Positions 33,501 to 46,641 of a DNA stretch of 64,000 nt are shown piece by piece (the first letter of the stretch is position 1; every line of letters begins with the position of its first letter). The stretch comes from Cladopsammia gracilis (taxonomy: Eukaryota; Cnidaria; Anthozoa; Scleractinia; Dendrophylliidae). Below the pieces are notes generated by a model. The model saw nothing but the letters and a program-made list of their open reading frames with translations. It was not told where the DNA came from and did no database searches. Position numbers and translations under genes: made by a program. The DNA is taken from NCBI GenBank assembly GCA_022457155.1, contig JAJGOT010000217.1:1245001-1309000 (forward strand), written 5' to 3'.

Positions 33501-36500
33501 TGCAATAAACACATATGGCGTAAATTGAATTGACATTTCTATTCAGAGCAAAGACCACTTTAAATATACAAGCAATTTTCGAGTCTAGCAGCAATATATG
33601 TTGGTTATTTTTACGTAGCATTAAATAATTACCTGTCGTGTAGGATCTTTGAAGACTGGAACGCAGCATAGAAGCAAATTAACGCGCGCACAAACTCTAG
33701 AATCGCAGACCCGCCAACAATACCAGAATAGATTATCAAATTTTTAGTTTTTTGCTTTTCTTGTTGCGACATCTCAGTCCAGTAGGAAAGCCAGACGTTT
33801 GATGTTGTATTGAATGCTAAAATGGAAAACAAAAGCTGTTGCAATGTTGACTTAAACTACATGTATAAACAGTTTCTCTTGGACTCTGATTTGTACTTTT
33901 AAATTTTCGCTATGAACTCACCCTACAGTTTATTTTAAATACCAGCAACAAAGACTATTTTCTTACGCATCAATCGTAACGATGGCGGCAGGGGTAATTT
34001 GCCGAACGCCGAACATTTCTCACCCTTAATAGCGAATAGAAGCTAACCAATTTTAATCAGTACTTAACTCTATATACTGTAAATCAGTGCTGCAGTATTT
34101 AGGGTTAAGTACTGATTCAAATTGGTTAGCTTTTATTTACTGTTGTGGGTGAAAACAATGTTCGGCGTTCGGCGTTCGGCGTTCGGCGTTCGGCGTTCGA
34201 CGTATTACCCCTGTCGTAACGATGGTGGGAGCTCGAGAAGGCATATAGGAGATTTTCACAATGGCATCATTTTACTACAACTACCAAAGTCATTTCATTT
34301 TTCCTTTATTATTTAAATTTTGAAATCCAAATGGAGCTTAAATAATGATAGCTTTACTAAACATGAAAGAATTCTGATGGTCTCAGTACTAAATGACACC
34401 ATCATGAAAATGGCCTATTAACTATCTAAACAGGTAAATGAACGACAGGCACGAGACACGTGACCCCAAACATGTAATTCTGGCACCTAAGCAATTGTTA
34501 TAAGTTTATTTTAATGTCATTTTATTTCGATAATAACTGAGTGATAAGGTTGCAAAAAATATCAGCAGCATTTTCAAGATTTTTAAGGTTTTAAACTCTG
34601 GTACATTTGAACACTTAAGACTTAAGATGTTAAAACAATTGCATCACGTGTTAAAATTTGATCTTATGAACCGAAATTCTAACCTCTGTAGTATTCTTTT
34701 AAGAAAGGTTACAATTAAGTTACAATCCGTGTAAGAAATAGGCAATTCTCTATTGTTCCGCTGCATTTCGCTTTCCCCACATAAGAATGTTTAGATTTTC
34801 GTACAGAGAATACGTCAACCTATGGACAACATGGTTTGAAATACAGTTTACTGAAACTTTATTTTAAAGCGATGTTTCTTTTGTGTTACAAGATTTCATC
34901 CAATCGTGAGACTCCAAAACAATGGCCAAGAAAGACTTCTAATTTTCCATGTTCCCCACATAGAATTTTTGTTGCATTAAAAATCACAATAGTTTTCACT
35001 AAAAGGGAATCAATTAGTAAACTAGAGATAAATAAATGCGCTGCCTGATGAAGTTATGGTAGATTTTCATGTTTTAGCCAATGAGGTGGACGGTTTCAAC
35101 AATAGCAGAATTCACACCTTTCTGCATTCCGTGCATTTGGGTTGCCTACTTCTCACACGGATTGTTACATAAAACATTGGGTCGGACGTACCTTCAGGCA
35201 GAATAACTGCAAAAAACATAAGAATAAGATAGGCAACCGAATTCCCCGCATGTAGGTATCTCCAGTAGGTTCTCCATGACACACCTCCATACTGCCTATC
35301 TTCCTTGGTGCCCTCCGCAACTTCTTTTCCATCATTTTCACTTGTTGCTCGAAAATCGGCCACTTTTTCATTGTTAATGGTTCCGTCTGGCGTTTCTTCT
35401 TCGAAGATTTTGTCGTCGAGATGTAGGTTATCCGAGGAAGTTATCTCGGAGTAACATGTTTCTTGTATGACACAGCCATCGTTCATGACGATGACACGGT
35501 CAGTAGCTTGTAGGTATTGAAGGCGGTGTGTCACCAAAATAACCAGTTTTTCAGACAACAATCTTTGTAGACAATTCTCAACAATGTGCGATCCAACTTT
35601 CCCATCGACGGCGCTCAAAGGATCGTCTAGAAGATAGATAGCAGCATCGCTGTAAATGGCTCTTGCAAGACCGACACGGGCACGCTGTCCGCCACTCAGA
35701 GTGATTCCGCGTTCACCGACAAAAGAAAGATCCCCCGAGGGAAACCTATCCAAGTCTTCTCTTAGAGCACAAGCATCAACAATCGTAGAAAATTTTTCGT
35801 GGTCATAAGTCTCTCCGAAAACAATGTTTTCTCTTATTGTTCCTGAAAACAACCATGCTATTTGCGGAACATAAGCAATCTTGGCGGACGTAATAATGCG
35901 TCCTTGTCGTGTTTCTAGCTCTCCAATTATAGCCCTCAAAAGAGAGGACTTTCCAGAACCGATCGATCCAACCACTCCAATAAACTCACTGCCTTGAAAA
36001 GTAACAGAAACGCTATCAAGAAGAACGGCTCCTCTTTGACCGATCGTGCTTGTGACTTTAGATAACGAGACATGTGGGTACAGACCAGCAAAAGACTGTG
36101 TCGAATGAGTCTGTCGTGCCTTGGAATTGACCGATTCACGTTGTCGCTCGTTATCCTGGAAAAGGAACTGTTCAAGTCTTTCCATCGTTGCTGCAAACAT
36201 CGAGGCGTAATAAATGCCTCGATAACAGTAATCAGCAAACGTTACCTCTACCGTGGCCATCAGCAATATGGTGGTGAAGACAATTTGAGGGGTGATTGAA
36301 TGTCCGGTCGCCATTAGTGTTACCAAGGAAATAAACGATGGGAGTACTGGGCACGAGGAAGCAATAGCCATTACGATGGCTAACCAAGCACTTCTGTACC
36401 AAACAACTTTCAATTCCTCCCTGTGATTAAAACACATGCTTATCAAAGAATTTTTATTTGTATATTTGTATATTAAAGAGACAGTGTAGCGGCTAATGTC

Positions 36501-39500
36501 TTGAAATGGGAAAAAATCAACAAAAGTGATGAAAGAAATAATAACTAAAGAGACAAATAAGGGCTAACAAAGTCCGAATTCAACAAGAATGGCGCAAATT
36601 TTGATCTATTGACCGCCTGTGATCCATATCCATCCTTGTAATCCAGCACTTCATCTCCAAAGTACTGCTTCTGTTTCGCACTATAGAATATTTTTATTCA
36701 ATTTAGTTTGTCTATATAACACGGAAATTAAAAGGTAAGCGAAAAAGGGCACCTTCAACAGCTATCCATTGAAGTAAAGATGAACAGCGAAGGACATTTA
36801 AAAGCGAGCGCGAAAAGCTAGTGAAGGTACCCAATAATAAAGTAGCAAATGATGTTTACCTTATACAATATCTGAAATGGAAGCAAAAAGACCTACAATA
36901 ACCGCCGCTTGCACTACTTACTTAACTCAGTCATTAGTTAATTGAGTATAAGTTTGTTTATTCTCAGCTGTTAGTTAAAGGGGCTCTGTCACCATTTTAA
37001 TTGAGTATAAGTTTGGTTTGTTCTCAGCTGTTAGTAATAGGGGCTCTGTCACCATTTTTAGTGTTACTTTAAAAAGCCAAAATACATCTTTATATCAGTG
37101 GAAACCCAAAAATAATGCCCAGTTTTGTTTAATATTACTCTATACCAGTGCTCTAAGGGTAAAAATAAGTATCTTGTACTGCAGATCGCCAGGATAGAAA
37201 TGGATTACAACTTGAAAAAAATGGCCAATTTTTTCAAGGTTATCGCCTTGTGTCTTAAACTGAACTCACTAAACTTGACTAATATTATAGTTTATTCTCT
37301 CTTCGAAAATTCAGTCACATAGTTCCGTTCCTTTAACCTCGCTTAATGTTTAGAACCTCGATTATATAACACGTCTTCTTGCATGTGCAATATAATTTCA
37401 TTGTTGGCTTCTCCTTTAACCACTCAACTTTATCGATTTGCAGATCTCAGTACTGACTAAAAAATAAAACATAACAAATCAACTTTGTTTAACGAGGGTG
37501 ACACTTGACAAACCTGTGGCCCTCGAATTCCAGGTCGAATTGGAGAGAAAAAAACCTCGGAGCAAAAAACCACCTCCCCTGGAGCAAGCAATGTCAAGCA
37601 ATCATAAAATACTATAAGTGTTCATACCTCCTGACTTTGATGATGGAAGTCAGAAAATGTTTTTCCCACGTGCTCATTTTAACCAATCGCACGGAGTTGA
37701 TGGTGTTTTCAATCAGCGTGAGACGCGACGCCGTCAACCTTGAAGTTTCTTTCCTCATTCTTTTCAAGGGGCTGAATGTAATCCAGAGGTAAAAGGAAAT
37801 AAACAGCAGATACAGAATTCCTGCCAAAGCCTCAACACCGATCAACTTCCAAAGGAGAATGGATAAAACGAATACTTCCATTGGAGCAATGAAAACGTAC
37901 GGAACGCGTCGTACAAACGTATGTATCGGCTTCAGGTCCTTGCAAGCAATACTAACCACCTTTCCTGATCCAATCTTGTTAAGCGATTGTTGGTTTGAAT
38001 TTAAAATCTGTCAAAAAAGAAATAATACTTTTGACAAAAACAATGATGAAACGACTGATAGTTCTTTAGTAATCAACACTTGAAAATTTGTGATGAAATT
38101 ATTTTGCAGAGATACTTAATCCACGAAAGATATCTGAGATTTTTTTAAAGTTATTTAGAGAATTTAAAATACTATTTTTAATTTTTTGTATACAAAGCGG
38201 TGACGTTCTAAAGTGGTGCGGGAATGAAACACAAAATTTTGGTTGGTAATTGGCCACCGTAAAGATATATGTTGTGGTGTAATTTTATTCTTGGTGCAAA
38301 TTTGTTTTTCTTTTGTTTAAAACTCATTATCATACATTACCATACCCAAAAACAAAGGAAAAAAATTTGCACCAAGGATAAAATTGCACTACAACATACA
38401 CAATCTGAACCTCTTTACGGTGGCCATTTTATTTATCAACGCAGTTGGTATAACAAAATTTTCGTATAATTATTTTGTATAGTTTGATTGTCCAACTGAG
38501 TGGTGGTGACCGATATATCAGAACTAACTGAAAGTTGGTTCCTATAGAGATTGTTTCACCTTTTCCTTAAAGTGAAAGAAAGCCTCGTTTTCGCGCAAAA
38601 GACGGATTATCGTTGTCAGGCAGTTAGACCGTTTTCGAATTTGAAAACGGGGTACATAGAGGCAAAACTCATCTGAGTTTATTTCTATATTTATCTGTTT
38701 AATTTTGCGGATTTTGTGATTGTGTGTGATAGAGTTATCCGATAGAAACCTCTTCCGTTTAAAACAATAGGTGGTTTTCATGTTACGTCATCGCCGCCAT
38801 GCTGGTGGACATAAACAATAGTTCTCTCATTAGCTCCTTTTGTTCGTCCACCAGCATTTGTTCGTTTCACTATTGTTATCTATGTCTCTAGAGATTGATT
38901 GCAAACCACCTATAACATGGACAACTCATCAGCCAGGATATTTGTCTAGACAAGCTATCACTCTAAACTCCGATGTTTAATCATGTGATATAAGCTTACC
39001 TTCTGGTACATGATTCCCCGAAGTGATGATCTCATCTTAGAGGCAATGACCATTGCCGCATACTCAAAATGACTCTTGCAAAAGGGTTGAACGAATAAAG
39101 TCACGATTATGCCAAACGCCAACACAAAGCCCCATTTAGTTACACCTTTAGGATTATTCGACAATTCCCATAATAGAAGGCTCACCAAGACTGGTTGAAA
39201 AAATCTACAAATTGAGTCCCCCAACATTGTGCTAATATACACAACATAATCCAACGGATTATTCACTTGTAAGAGACAACGCCAGAGCTTTTTCTTCCTT
39301 TGTTTACTGTCAGTTGAAATGCCATTCAGCGCATTTTCAAGTTTCAGCGTTAGGTCAGCGGTGTTCTCTTGGCCAACAGCTGTCAGTGGGACATCATTTT
39401 CCTCCAATGCACGTGAGTATCCCAGACTCATTGTTGCCGATAGCCACGAAAACATCAAATGAGAAAAGAAGCCAGGTTTGTTGTTAATGTCTTCGTCAAC

Positions 39501-39572
39501 TGTCTTACCCTGGGACAATGGACTGTAAAGATGATCAGCCATATTATCTGGAGAATAATTAGTTTTAATCAT
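30553..39572 (-). CDS. ABCC4: ABCC4/MRP4-like ABC transporter, seven exons
   Basis: Exons on the minus strand are 39572-39000, 38007-37628, 36420-35192, 33816-33633, 33216-32830, 32336-32200 and 31451-30553. All introns are GT-AG and the phases join to 1262 residues plus stop. The order is TMD1-NBD1-TMD2-NBD2 without the extra N-terminal membrane domain, the short ABCC layout (human ABCC4 is about 1325 residues). NBD1 has Walker A GSIGSGKSSLL (about 470-478), LSGGQ (559-563) and a Walker B ending DD, the degenerate catalytic site usual in ABCC. NBD2 has GRTGAGKSS (about 1059-1066), FSVGE (1161-1165), VIVFDE (1181-1186) and the H-loop His (1217). ABCC4 proteins export organic anions such as cyclic nucleotides and prostanoids across the plasma membrane; the substrate here is inferred from family only. 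The start could be Met1 or Met11; a stop lies upstream in frame. A partial second copy lies at 58287-61961. Confidence 0.88.
33989..34213. mobile_element. Fold-back MITE in ABCC4-like intron 3, with heptamer expansion
   Basis: CAGGGGTAAT...GCCGAACGCCGAAC on the left pairs with the GTTCGGC...ATTACCCCTG end. Inner arms GCTAACCAATTTTAATCAGT and the matching complement also pair. The right arm has grown by about six copies of GTTCGGC (34160-34200). Near-identical 15-base direct repeats TCGTAACGATGG(C/T)GG flank it at 33974-33988 and 34214-34228. Confidence 0.8.
36472..36760. mobile_element. Decayed MITE in ABCC4-like intron 2
   Basis: It begins TTAAAGAGACAGTGTAGC and shares the interior (CACTTCATCTCCAAAGTACT, GCTTCTGTTTCGCACTATAG) with the element at 53783-54168. 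The right TIR is eroded. A 61-bp tandem duplication (AATTGAGTATAAGTTTG...GGGGCTCTGTCACCATTTT) follows at about 36936-37060. Confidence 0.7.
38228..38460. mobile_element. Fold-back MITE in ABCC4-like intron 1
   Basis: ACAAAATTTTGGTTGGTAAT, GGCCACCGTAAAGA and TTGGTGCAAATTT on the left recur inverted on the right (AAATTTGCACCAAGG, TCTTTACGGTGGCCA, TGGTATAACAAAATTTT). It is non-coding. Confidence 0.75.
38767..38913. mobile_element. MITE with ATAGGTGGTTTTCA ends, in ABCC4-like intron 1
   Basis: The left end ATAGGTGGTTTTCATGTTAC pairs with TTGCAAACCACCTAT at the right. An inner pair GCTGGTGGAC/GTCCACCAGC is present. The same family recurs at 54677-54825. Confidence 0.7.
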
Positions 39573-39798
39573 AAATTACATAATAATTATCCGATATTTC
39601 TCTCATTTTCAGCAGTTATGAGTGACGCCTTCTTTAAGATGACCTTTATTCCACGGAATTATTTATTTACTTCGTGCTACAGAAAAACCTGTAATCTATC
39701 TTACTGCCTCGTTTGTAACAATAGATAAACAGAAAAATGTTGTAAAAATTCCACATGTAAATTTAACCGTTAAAATCTGCCTTCAAAATATATATACA

Positions 39799-39961
39799 CC
39801 TAATTCAATAAAGGTTGCTTTGGCAGTTGGTCATTGGTAATTGGGATTTGGCATTTGACATACGGAACACAATGCAATGCTTCGCTTGAGTGACCGCCAA
39901 ACAATAGCTTCCCAATACACAATTACCAATGACCAAAGCAACCTTTATTGAATTAGGTATA
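39799..39961. mobile_element. Fold-back MITE, about 160 bp
   Basis: ACCTAATTCAATAAAGGTTG and the following CTTTGGCAGTTGGTCATTGG pair with the complement at 39905-39958. It lies just upstream of the first coding exon of the ABCC4-like gene, so it could lie in its promoter or 5' UTR intron. Confidence 0.8.
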
Positions 39962-41129
39962 TACATAGTTTGTATGACCAAATTTGGGTTACAACAGTTT
40001 TCAATATCACTTACGGTTTTTCCATCTTCTTTTCATGACACAGGGACGTCGTTGTATTAGGCATATTGGAAATTGGAAATCTGCATGCACGTTATTTTTA
40101 TAGTTCACGGTTTGATGATTGGGAGTATTGGGATAGTGTGAGAAGTCTAACAAAGAAGCGTGTTAACTTTCGAAAACAAAAACTAGCGTGCGAGAAGACA
40201 CAGCACACTTAGGGTGGGAGGTCGCACACAAATTAAATAGCTTGTCCAATGTGTCAAAAGACTAGAGCACCGTGACTAAAAATACAAATCGATGCCTACC
40301 TAGTAAGTTACCGTTGAAAAAAAGGCCGTATTTCATAGTTTCTTAGTGGTTATTATTAGTTTTAGCTAAATCTTGTAACTAGCTAAATTTATCTTTGTAA
40401 CTGGTCTGTGTTTCCGACACTTTTGAAGTGAATGCAAATGTAGGCGCTAAGTGGCCTTTCGAAACCATGAATCTTTCAGTATATTTTGCCTGGTCCGGAC
40501 CCTGGGTCAAAACAACTTTTCGAATTGAAAGTTTTGCTGGACGTATTCCCGCCATTATTATAATAATTTTTGAATGAAACTTATAAATTTAATCAAAGTT
40601 AACGATCGAAGTGATAATTTAAGAAGAGAGAAATAAATTTAGCCCTTTGAAATATACTTTTCCAATTAAGGTAAAAATGTTGCAATTTGCCTAATGTCAA
40701 AAGTAATTTGAAACCTTTCCAGTAACGCATAACGTAGCTATTTCATAAAATCTCGCAATCAGACATAACGAAAATATATCCAATTTTTATTCCATCTTCT
40801 TCATGTTCGCTAATATTCTGTCCCGTTTTCAAGTGCTACATAAGTCAGTGTACCTTGCGTTGGTTTAAACATGTTTTAACGGGTTTCCGTCCTGAAGGTA
40901 TCGTAGAATTCGTCGCGAGAGTGTCAAACACTCTCGCGGTGTCTTCTTGAGTTTCCTTGCGCATATTGAATATTGAACTGTTAGATACAATAGAGAAAAG
41001 ACAACTCGCACTTTGTCACATTCGCCTCGCATCGACAAACAAGCCCATTCCCGTCCCCAGTGTTGAGCAAGCGCATTAGAGCCCGATTGCAAATTTGACC
41101 ACTTTTGCTCCTTTTCTTAGCGGAGCTCT
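39962..41129. other. Intergenic upstream of the ABCC4-like gene
   Basis: No gene recognised. A short inverted pair CGCGAGAGTG/CACTCTCGCG lies at 40914-40937. Confidence 0.5.
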
Positions 41130-43360
41130 CGCGGACCGAAGGCCCACTAGCGGAGCTCCATACTCTTAGAACTTATGCACTTCATTTTTCATGGTCATGG
41201 CTAGCGGAATGTTTTGCGGTCGCGTCCATCCGTCCGTCCGTCCGTCGCGCAGGGCCAGCTCGTAGGCGCGTATGATGTCGCAAAACATGCGCGTATGACG
41301 TCGCGTAACATCCGAGATCTTAGCAATTTTCAAACCAAAGCGAGGCTTTGTTTTTCGCGCGACTACACGTGCGAGATCACGTCAGCTACAATAAACACTT
41401 TTGCTGTGTTTAGCGGAGAAAACCGTTTTTCCTGCATTTTTTCGCGGTTAGCTATTTAAGACAAATTTCACATTTATCAAACAGTGGTCATGACCACCGC
41501 ATTTGAGACTGCGTAACTCTGCAAGTTAAGCGTTTTGGGAGGAATATAGAACTAAGTGCTTATTTTTAAACCTGATTTCGTCTTAGGACAATTGAAGCTG
41601 GTAGATCGTCGAAGCATTTGTTTAGAGCTAAACTTCTTTAACCCACTGACGGCCGTGCCGACCAAAACCGGGCGTGATTTTGCAATAACACACATTTAAA
41701 ATATTCAAAGAGAAAGCTTTAAATAATACTCAGAAAAAGAAGAGCTTAAGCGATGAAACCTTGCTTCCAGGAACTTCCTACGTTTTTAAGAAGCGGAGTT
41801 TTAAAGAATTTTCTAGCAGCCGAGGGACTAAACGGTAAATAAAAATAAATTACATTTTTCTATGGGAATTTATATTGATATGTATTTGTGATTGACTTTT
41901 TCTTTGTGCTTTTGTTAATTTTGGAGAAGAGTTTATAAAACGTGCTCAAATTCAGTCGGATTGACATCTTCAATTTCACCATGTGCTCAGCCAGACAGCT
42001 CCTCGATGCGCTAATGGTACGCTTTTTGCTTTTAAACATAAAATAACGGATATTTGAATAAACTTTTTCAAAAGAAGTCAAGATTTTGTTGTCCATTTTT
42101 ACGTGTTTGTTGAAAAGCGATTTTATGTAAACAAAACAAGACTTGGATTTTATAGTTCAAACCGTTCACTCGCGTCGCCTTGCGCAAAGATGTCTGTGTA
42201 TTTTTTGCAATTTTGGGAGTTTCCAAATCAGTTTCTCGGGCAATTTTCGATACGCAATTGGTTTATTTTATTAGTCATGAGCGAAGCGGCACGAGGTAAG
42301 GTTTCGGCTCCGTTTTTCTTGTTATTATTTTTATTATTATTATTATTTTTTTTTTTTGTGTCATGATTTTGCATGCAAATTTATGCACGCATATTTTAAA
42401 TTGTGCACTTCCGGTTCATGTCTTCGCCACTTACACTTCCTGTTTAGTGACTTCTGGCTACTGTCACTTCCGGTAAAAGAGCGTTACTTAAGTGTCACGA
42501 CAGCACCTCCTACAACCCTCCATACATTACTATGTTCACGTTTGGTATATATAAGACTTAGAAGAATCACTGGCTTCATTGTGGTACAGCCTTCATTTCC
42601 AAAACATTCAATAGTAAACAACGTGGTTTACAGGAACGATGACTGAATGAAAGGAGTAACTTATCTCCAGGTCGCACATCTTCTTATCATGTTTAAATAT
42701 ATCATGAAATTTTCTTACGCATGCGCATGAGTAAAGGCTACTTGGAGCCTCTTGTTTGGAAATTAGTCATACCGAGAAAAAGTTGTTTTTGTAAGCTTTT
42801 GTGCAGTCTAAATGTACTGTGCAGACGGTCGCGTAATACTGCTTTTGAGAATTGCTAAAACTTGAAAAATAGCCCGGTCGTCAATCTTAATTCTTGCACA
42901 GGGAGCAGAGGAGCCAAATTTGACCTTTTTATACGCGTTCGATCTTCGATCTGTTGTTTTCGAGTCTGTTTTTCGCCCCAGTGAGACCCCAAACGCAATC
43001 GGAGCTTTCAGTTGGGTAACCGCAGACCGCTGACTGTGGGCGCCACTAAATAGTTACGCAGTTACGTGCCTCGCTCGGAAAGCTTAGGCTTTCCGGTCGT
43101 TGGACCGGAAAGCGCCGATTACGCTTGGAGTCCCGCTGGGGCAAAAACTCGAAAACAACAGATCGAATAACGCAAGACACAGCGCGCGTATTAAGCTCAA
43201 AGATCGAACGCGTAAAGGTCAAATTTGGCTCCTCTGCTCCCTGTGATTCTTGTGCTTCCGACCTTTTACCTAAGTTAAGCTTATCATCAGCTTTCTGTTC
43301 AGAGAGCTCCGCTGTTAGGCTAAGCCTATCTATATAATTTATATATTAGATCAATGTGAA
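41130..43360 (+). repeat. Interspersed repeat, copy 1 of an unclassified element
   Basis: Colinear blocks recur at about 59820-61015: CATTTTTCATGGTCATGGCT, ATGGGAATTTATATTGATAT with TGTGATTGAC, GAAAAATAGCCCGGTCGT, and GTTAGGCTAAGCCTATCTAT. The second copy lies inside a TTAA-flanked TIR element, so this is probably the body of the same element family with its ends lost or diverged. No credible ORF was found. Confidence 0.7.
42897..43245. mobile_element. Fold-back MITE with CACAGGGAGCAGAGGAGCC ends
   Basis: Arms of about 55 bp (CACAGGGAGCAGAGGAGCCA... and its complement ending TCCCTGTG) are flanked by ATTCTTG on both sides (42890-42896 and 43246-43252), a 7-bp target duplication. The related repeat at about 60908-60940 has one continuous ATTTTTGTGCTTCC, the uninterrupted state. 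The inner arms CGAAAACAACAGATCGAA also pair. Confidence 0.85.
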
Positions 43361-46300
43361 ATACGTATGAGGCTCAACACGCCAAAAAAAGCAGAACGCT
43401 CATTCCAAGCCTCAAGTCCAAAATTAGACGTTTCTATAAAGAAGAGTGTTTGTCGATAAACTAAAGGTTGACAATTCAATTAACTGCAACATTATCATGC
43501 AAATTTTGACTATCGTTTGTAGAACCAGTTATATATTTTCGCCTTTATTTAAGCTATCTTTTTCTCGATGCAAAACGTCGACACAAATTCTGGAAATTGA
43601 ACCTACATGTGCCAGCAGCTAGACTCGGAATGTTGTGCTAAGTGAAATAACTAAGCTACAAAGCTTAAGCCGGATGCATACCCTAACTTTACCTTGTTTA
43701 TGCTAATAAATCTACCTTTACTTCACGGTAAAAGATCATTGCTACAGTCAAATGAACACTCTTTCGAGACTGATACTTTCCGACGTTTGAATGGTAAATT
43801 TCCATTATACACCCCAGTTATGCACTGATACAAAATGACATCACAAGAAATCAGTAAAGGGATTGTTATGCATATTCCTATCGAATTTCAACGGGATAGA
43901 GCTCAATTTCGCACAACCTGTTATTATAAAAATTCGACTACCAACCCAATGGCCAAACTGATAATTTCTAAGCAAATGTTTACCTTAGTGTTGCAGTCAC
44001 TGAGGCTCTCTACAGGGCAATGAATTATCCTTTTTGTTGAACAATTTAATGCATGTTCTAATTTGGCAACTCTCAGATTAAAGTTGCTATGGGATTTCCG
44101 TTTCACTCAGCACAAAACAATTAAACCTTTCAAACCCTTGAAGCTGCGAGGGATCCAGTGATCTGAATCAATATTACAAAGGATGTAGTTGAGTGGTTTT
44201 AAAGTGTGGAAACTCTTTTCAGTCTCAATAAATATTTTTGGACGATGTCAACGTTTTACCGGCCGGTCATAGGGCAATTTACCGTTGGGTCCTACATAAA
44301 AAAACATAAAACAACAATACTAGCAAATTTAGACGTAACAAAAATACTTTTAAAACGACAAACAAAACAAGTCATGCAACGTACAGAGCTAGCGTGAATC
44401 AACAATGCTTAAACTTACGTTTACCACTGAATATTATGACACTAATGATGCTTTGTTTGTCCTCAAGTAGAGAAAGACTGCGAGAACGCTCGACTGCAAT
44501 CATGCAAATTTAAGCTGTGTTCAAACCATCACCGAAAAATGTATGTTATTTTAAAACAAATAAAACATTCAATGTTATTTCTGTTTATATCAGTGTAATA
44601 ATGTCAAGGTTTAATACAGGACAAAAAAGCTTGTGCGACCTTATGCCTAAAAGTTCAAGCCGATATTTCTTCAGTTGAGATTTGCCGGAGGCGATCACGC
44701 AAATTAATGAGCATTTTAAGAACAGTTCAGAACTCTATAGTATTTCCTAATCTCTTATTTTCGTCTATTTTTAATGTTGTTCAGCAGGATCTCGTCGCAG
44801 TAAACGTTCATTGACATAACTAATGATGAACAAACTTGCTTTTTCATAATTATGAAAGGCGAGTATTAAACTGCCGAACTCTTCAATATGTCGATTGTTT
44901 CCTTGCCAGAAAAAATCTCATAGTGTCTCGGGCGGCACTTTAGATTTTTAATTTAACGTGGTGATTTTGAACGATAAGGACTCACGCTCTGTTACATGTA
45001 AACAGTGTAAAATTTCTTGATTATGCAATGAAAAATCCGTGTGCGAGTAGTTTGAAGGACTTTCAACAGTTCCTTTTTATGCACGAAGTCTTGATATTAT
45101 TTCACCATTTTGTTTTATGCAATCCGAGGTATTATAGCAAAACAATATTCATGTTATGTTTCACTTGACATAAATAAATATTTCACAACAAAAGTTCTAG
45201 ACTAGGTGTTGATCATTCGGCCGGATCCGAAAACACCCATATACATATATTAACAAGTGAGCACGGAATCAAAAGAACTCTGGAAAAATGCAGGTTGAGT
45301 TCAACGCGGGAATCTAGTGCCTTGCCTGCAGATTTAGGGCTAAAAGAGCAAAGTACGGATTTGATACTTCGGTCAATCAATGCCGAAAAGGAAATGTTGT
45401 GATACTTCAGTAGCTTATCCGCCAATGACGTATAAATATGAAGCAGAGAATTCAACTGGAGCCACATGTCTGGCCCTTTCTCGATGTATTAACAACAATG
45501 GCAATAATTAGCAGTCTATGAATATTCCATAAAAAACGATTCAACACAAAAGAAAAAATTAACGTAACAATGGATAAAAAGAACGAGGTAATGTTGTATT
45601 TCATTTCGTTGTTGATATGTCGAGAAGTAATCCACGAAAGAAAGTAGAGTGCTGAACATGCACGGGGTCTTAGTTTTCGAGGTCTTTGAACTTAGGGTCT
45701 TAGTTTTCGAGACACCCCGATCTTCGAGTGCACACTGACTTGCTGAGAGATATTTTTTTGGCGCGCGCAATCGTCTGTACAACATTTTTTTATCCTCGCA
45801 AACTGAATAACGAGTAAAATGACGTCAGACCGGCGTAAAATTAAAATAAACAAAAAAAAAAACTAAAAAATTAATATCCTTTTCAAGACAAGTGCCCTAA
45901 CCATTGTTTTCTTTGATTCGGGAAGGTAGAAATTTGAGGCAAGAACAGACTTACCTTTTGGTAGATGTCGCGCCACTGCAAGCTCAAGCAAACCAAATGA
46001 TCAGCTTTACATGGGCTGTTTCCTTTAAATAAAAGCCCGATTTGTTTCACTATCAGAGATTCAAGGGCAATATTGCAGTTTGACCATTTGAATAGGAATA
46101 CACTAAACGGTTTCGTTCTGATCTGGTGATTTGCTTAATCATTTGCACGCAACATACATCATGTTCATACAAATGAACTCAGTGGCTCCATTTTTGGGTA
46201 TCATGACAAAATTAAAGCTAGCATACTTATTAAACCTAAGTGAATTTATGTTTTAGACTATTTTCTCTTTGTATTTAATTTCTCCATTTCGACTAACTAT

Positions 46301-46641
46301 GCAAGTCTTGAGTCATTCGACATGACAAATTACGAGTGACTATCAGTTTGAATGGAAACGACAAGGTTTACTGAGTAGTGATTTTATTACCAAATGTGTG
46401 ATTTGCTTTAATAAACTTTATCTAGCAGAAATCTCAATGGTACGCAACATATTGCTAAACAGTTACCCGAAATATAAATATAAACACGACAGCTGCCTTT
46501 TCTGATTAGATTTGTTGCAAAACCAGGGACCGGAAAAAAAAATCTTCATATAGTGCCTCATTTACATGCAATTTTTTGTAATATGCATAGATGAGTTTGC
46601 TGCGCTGAGCATCTTTGATCCTTAATTAATCAAAGGCTCAT
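43361..46641. other. Intergenic, no gene recognised
   Basis: AT-rich sequence without supportable coding exons. A short duplicated AGGGTCTTAGTTTTCGAG motif occurs at about 45665-45712. Several open frames of 60-90 codons show no family motifs. Confidence 0.5.

Noticed and set aside
35165..36299. Secondary open frames over the NBD1 exon
   Set aside because: They are shadows of the large ABCC4-like exon at 35192-36420.
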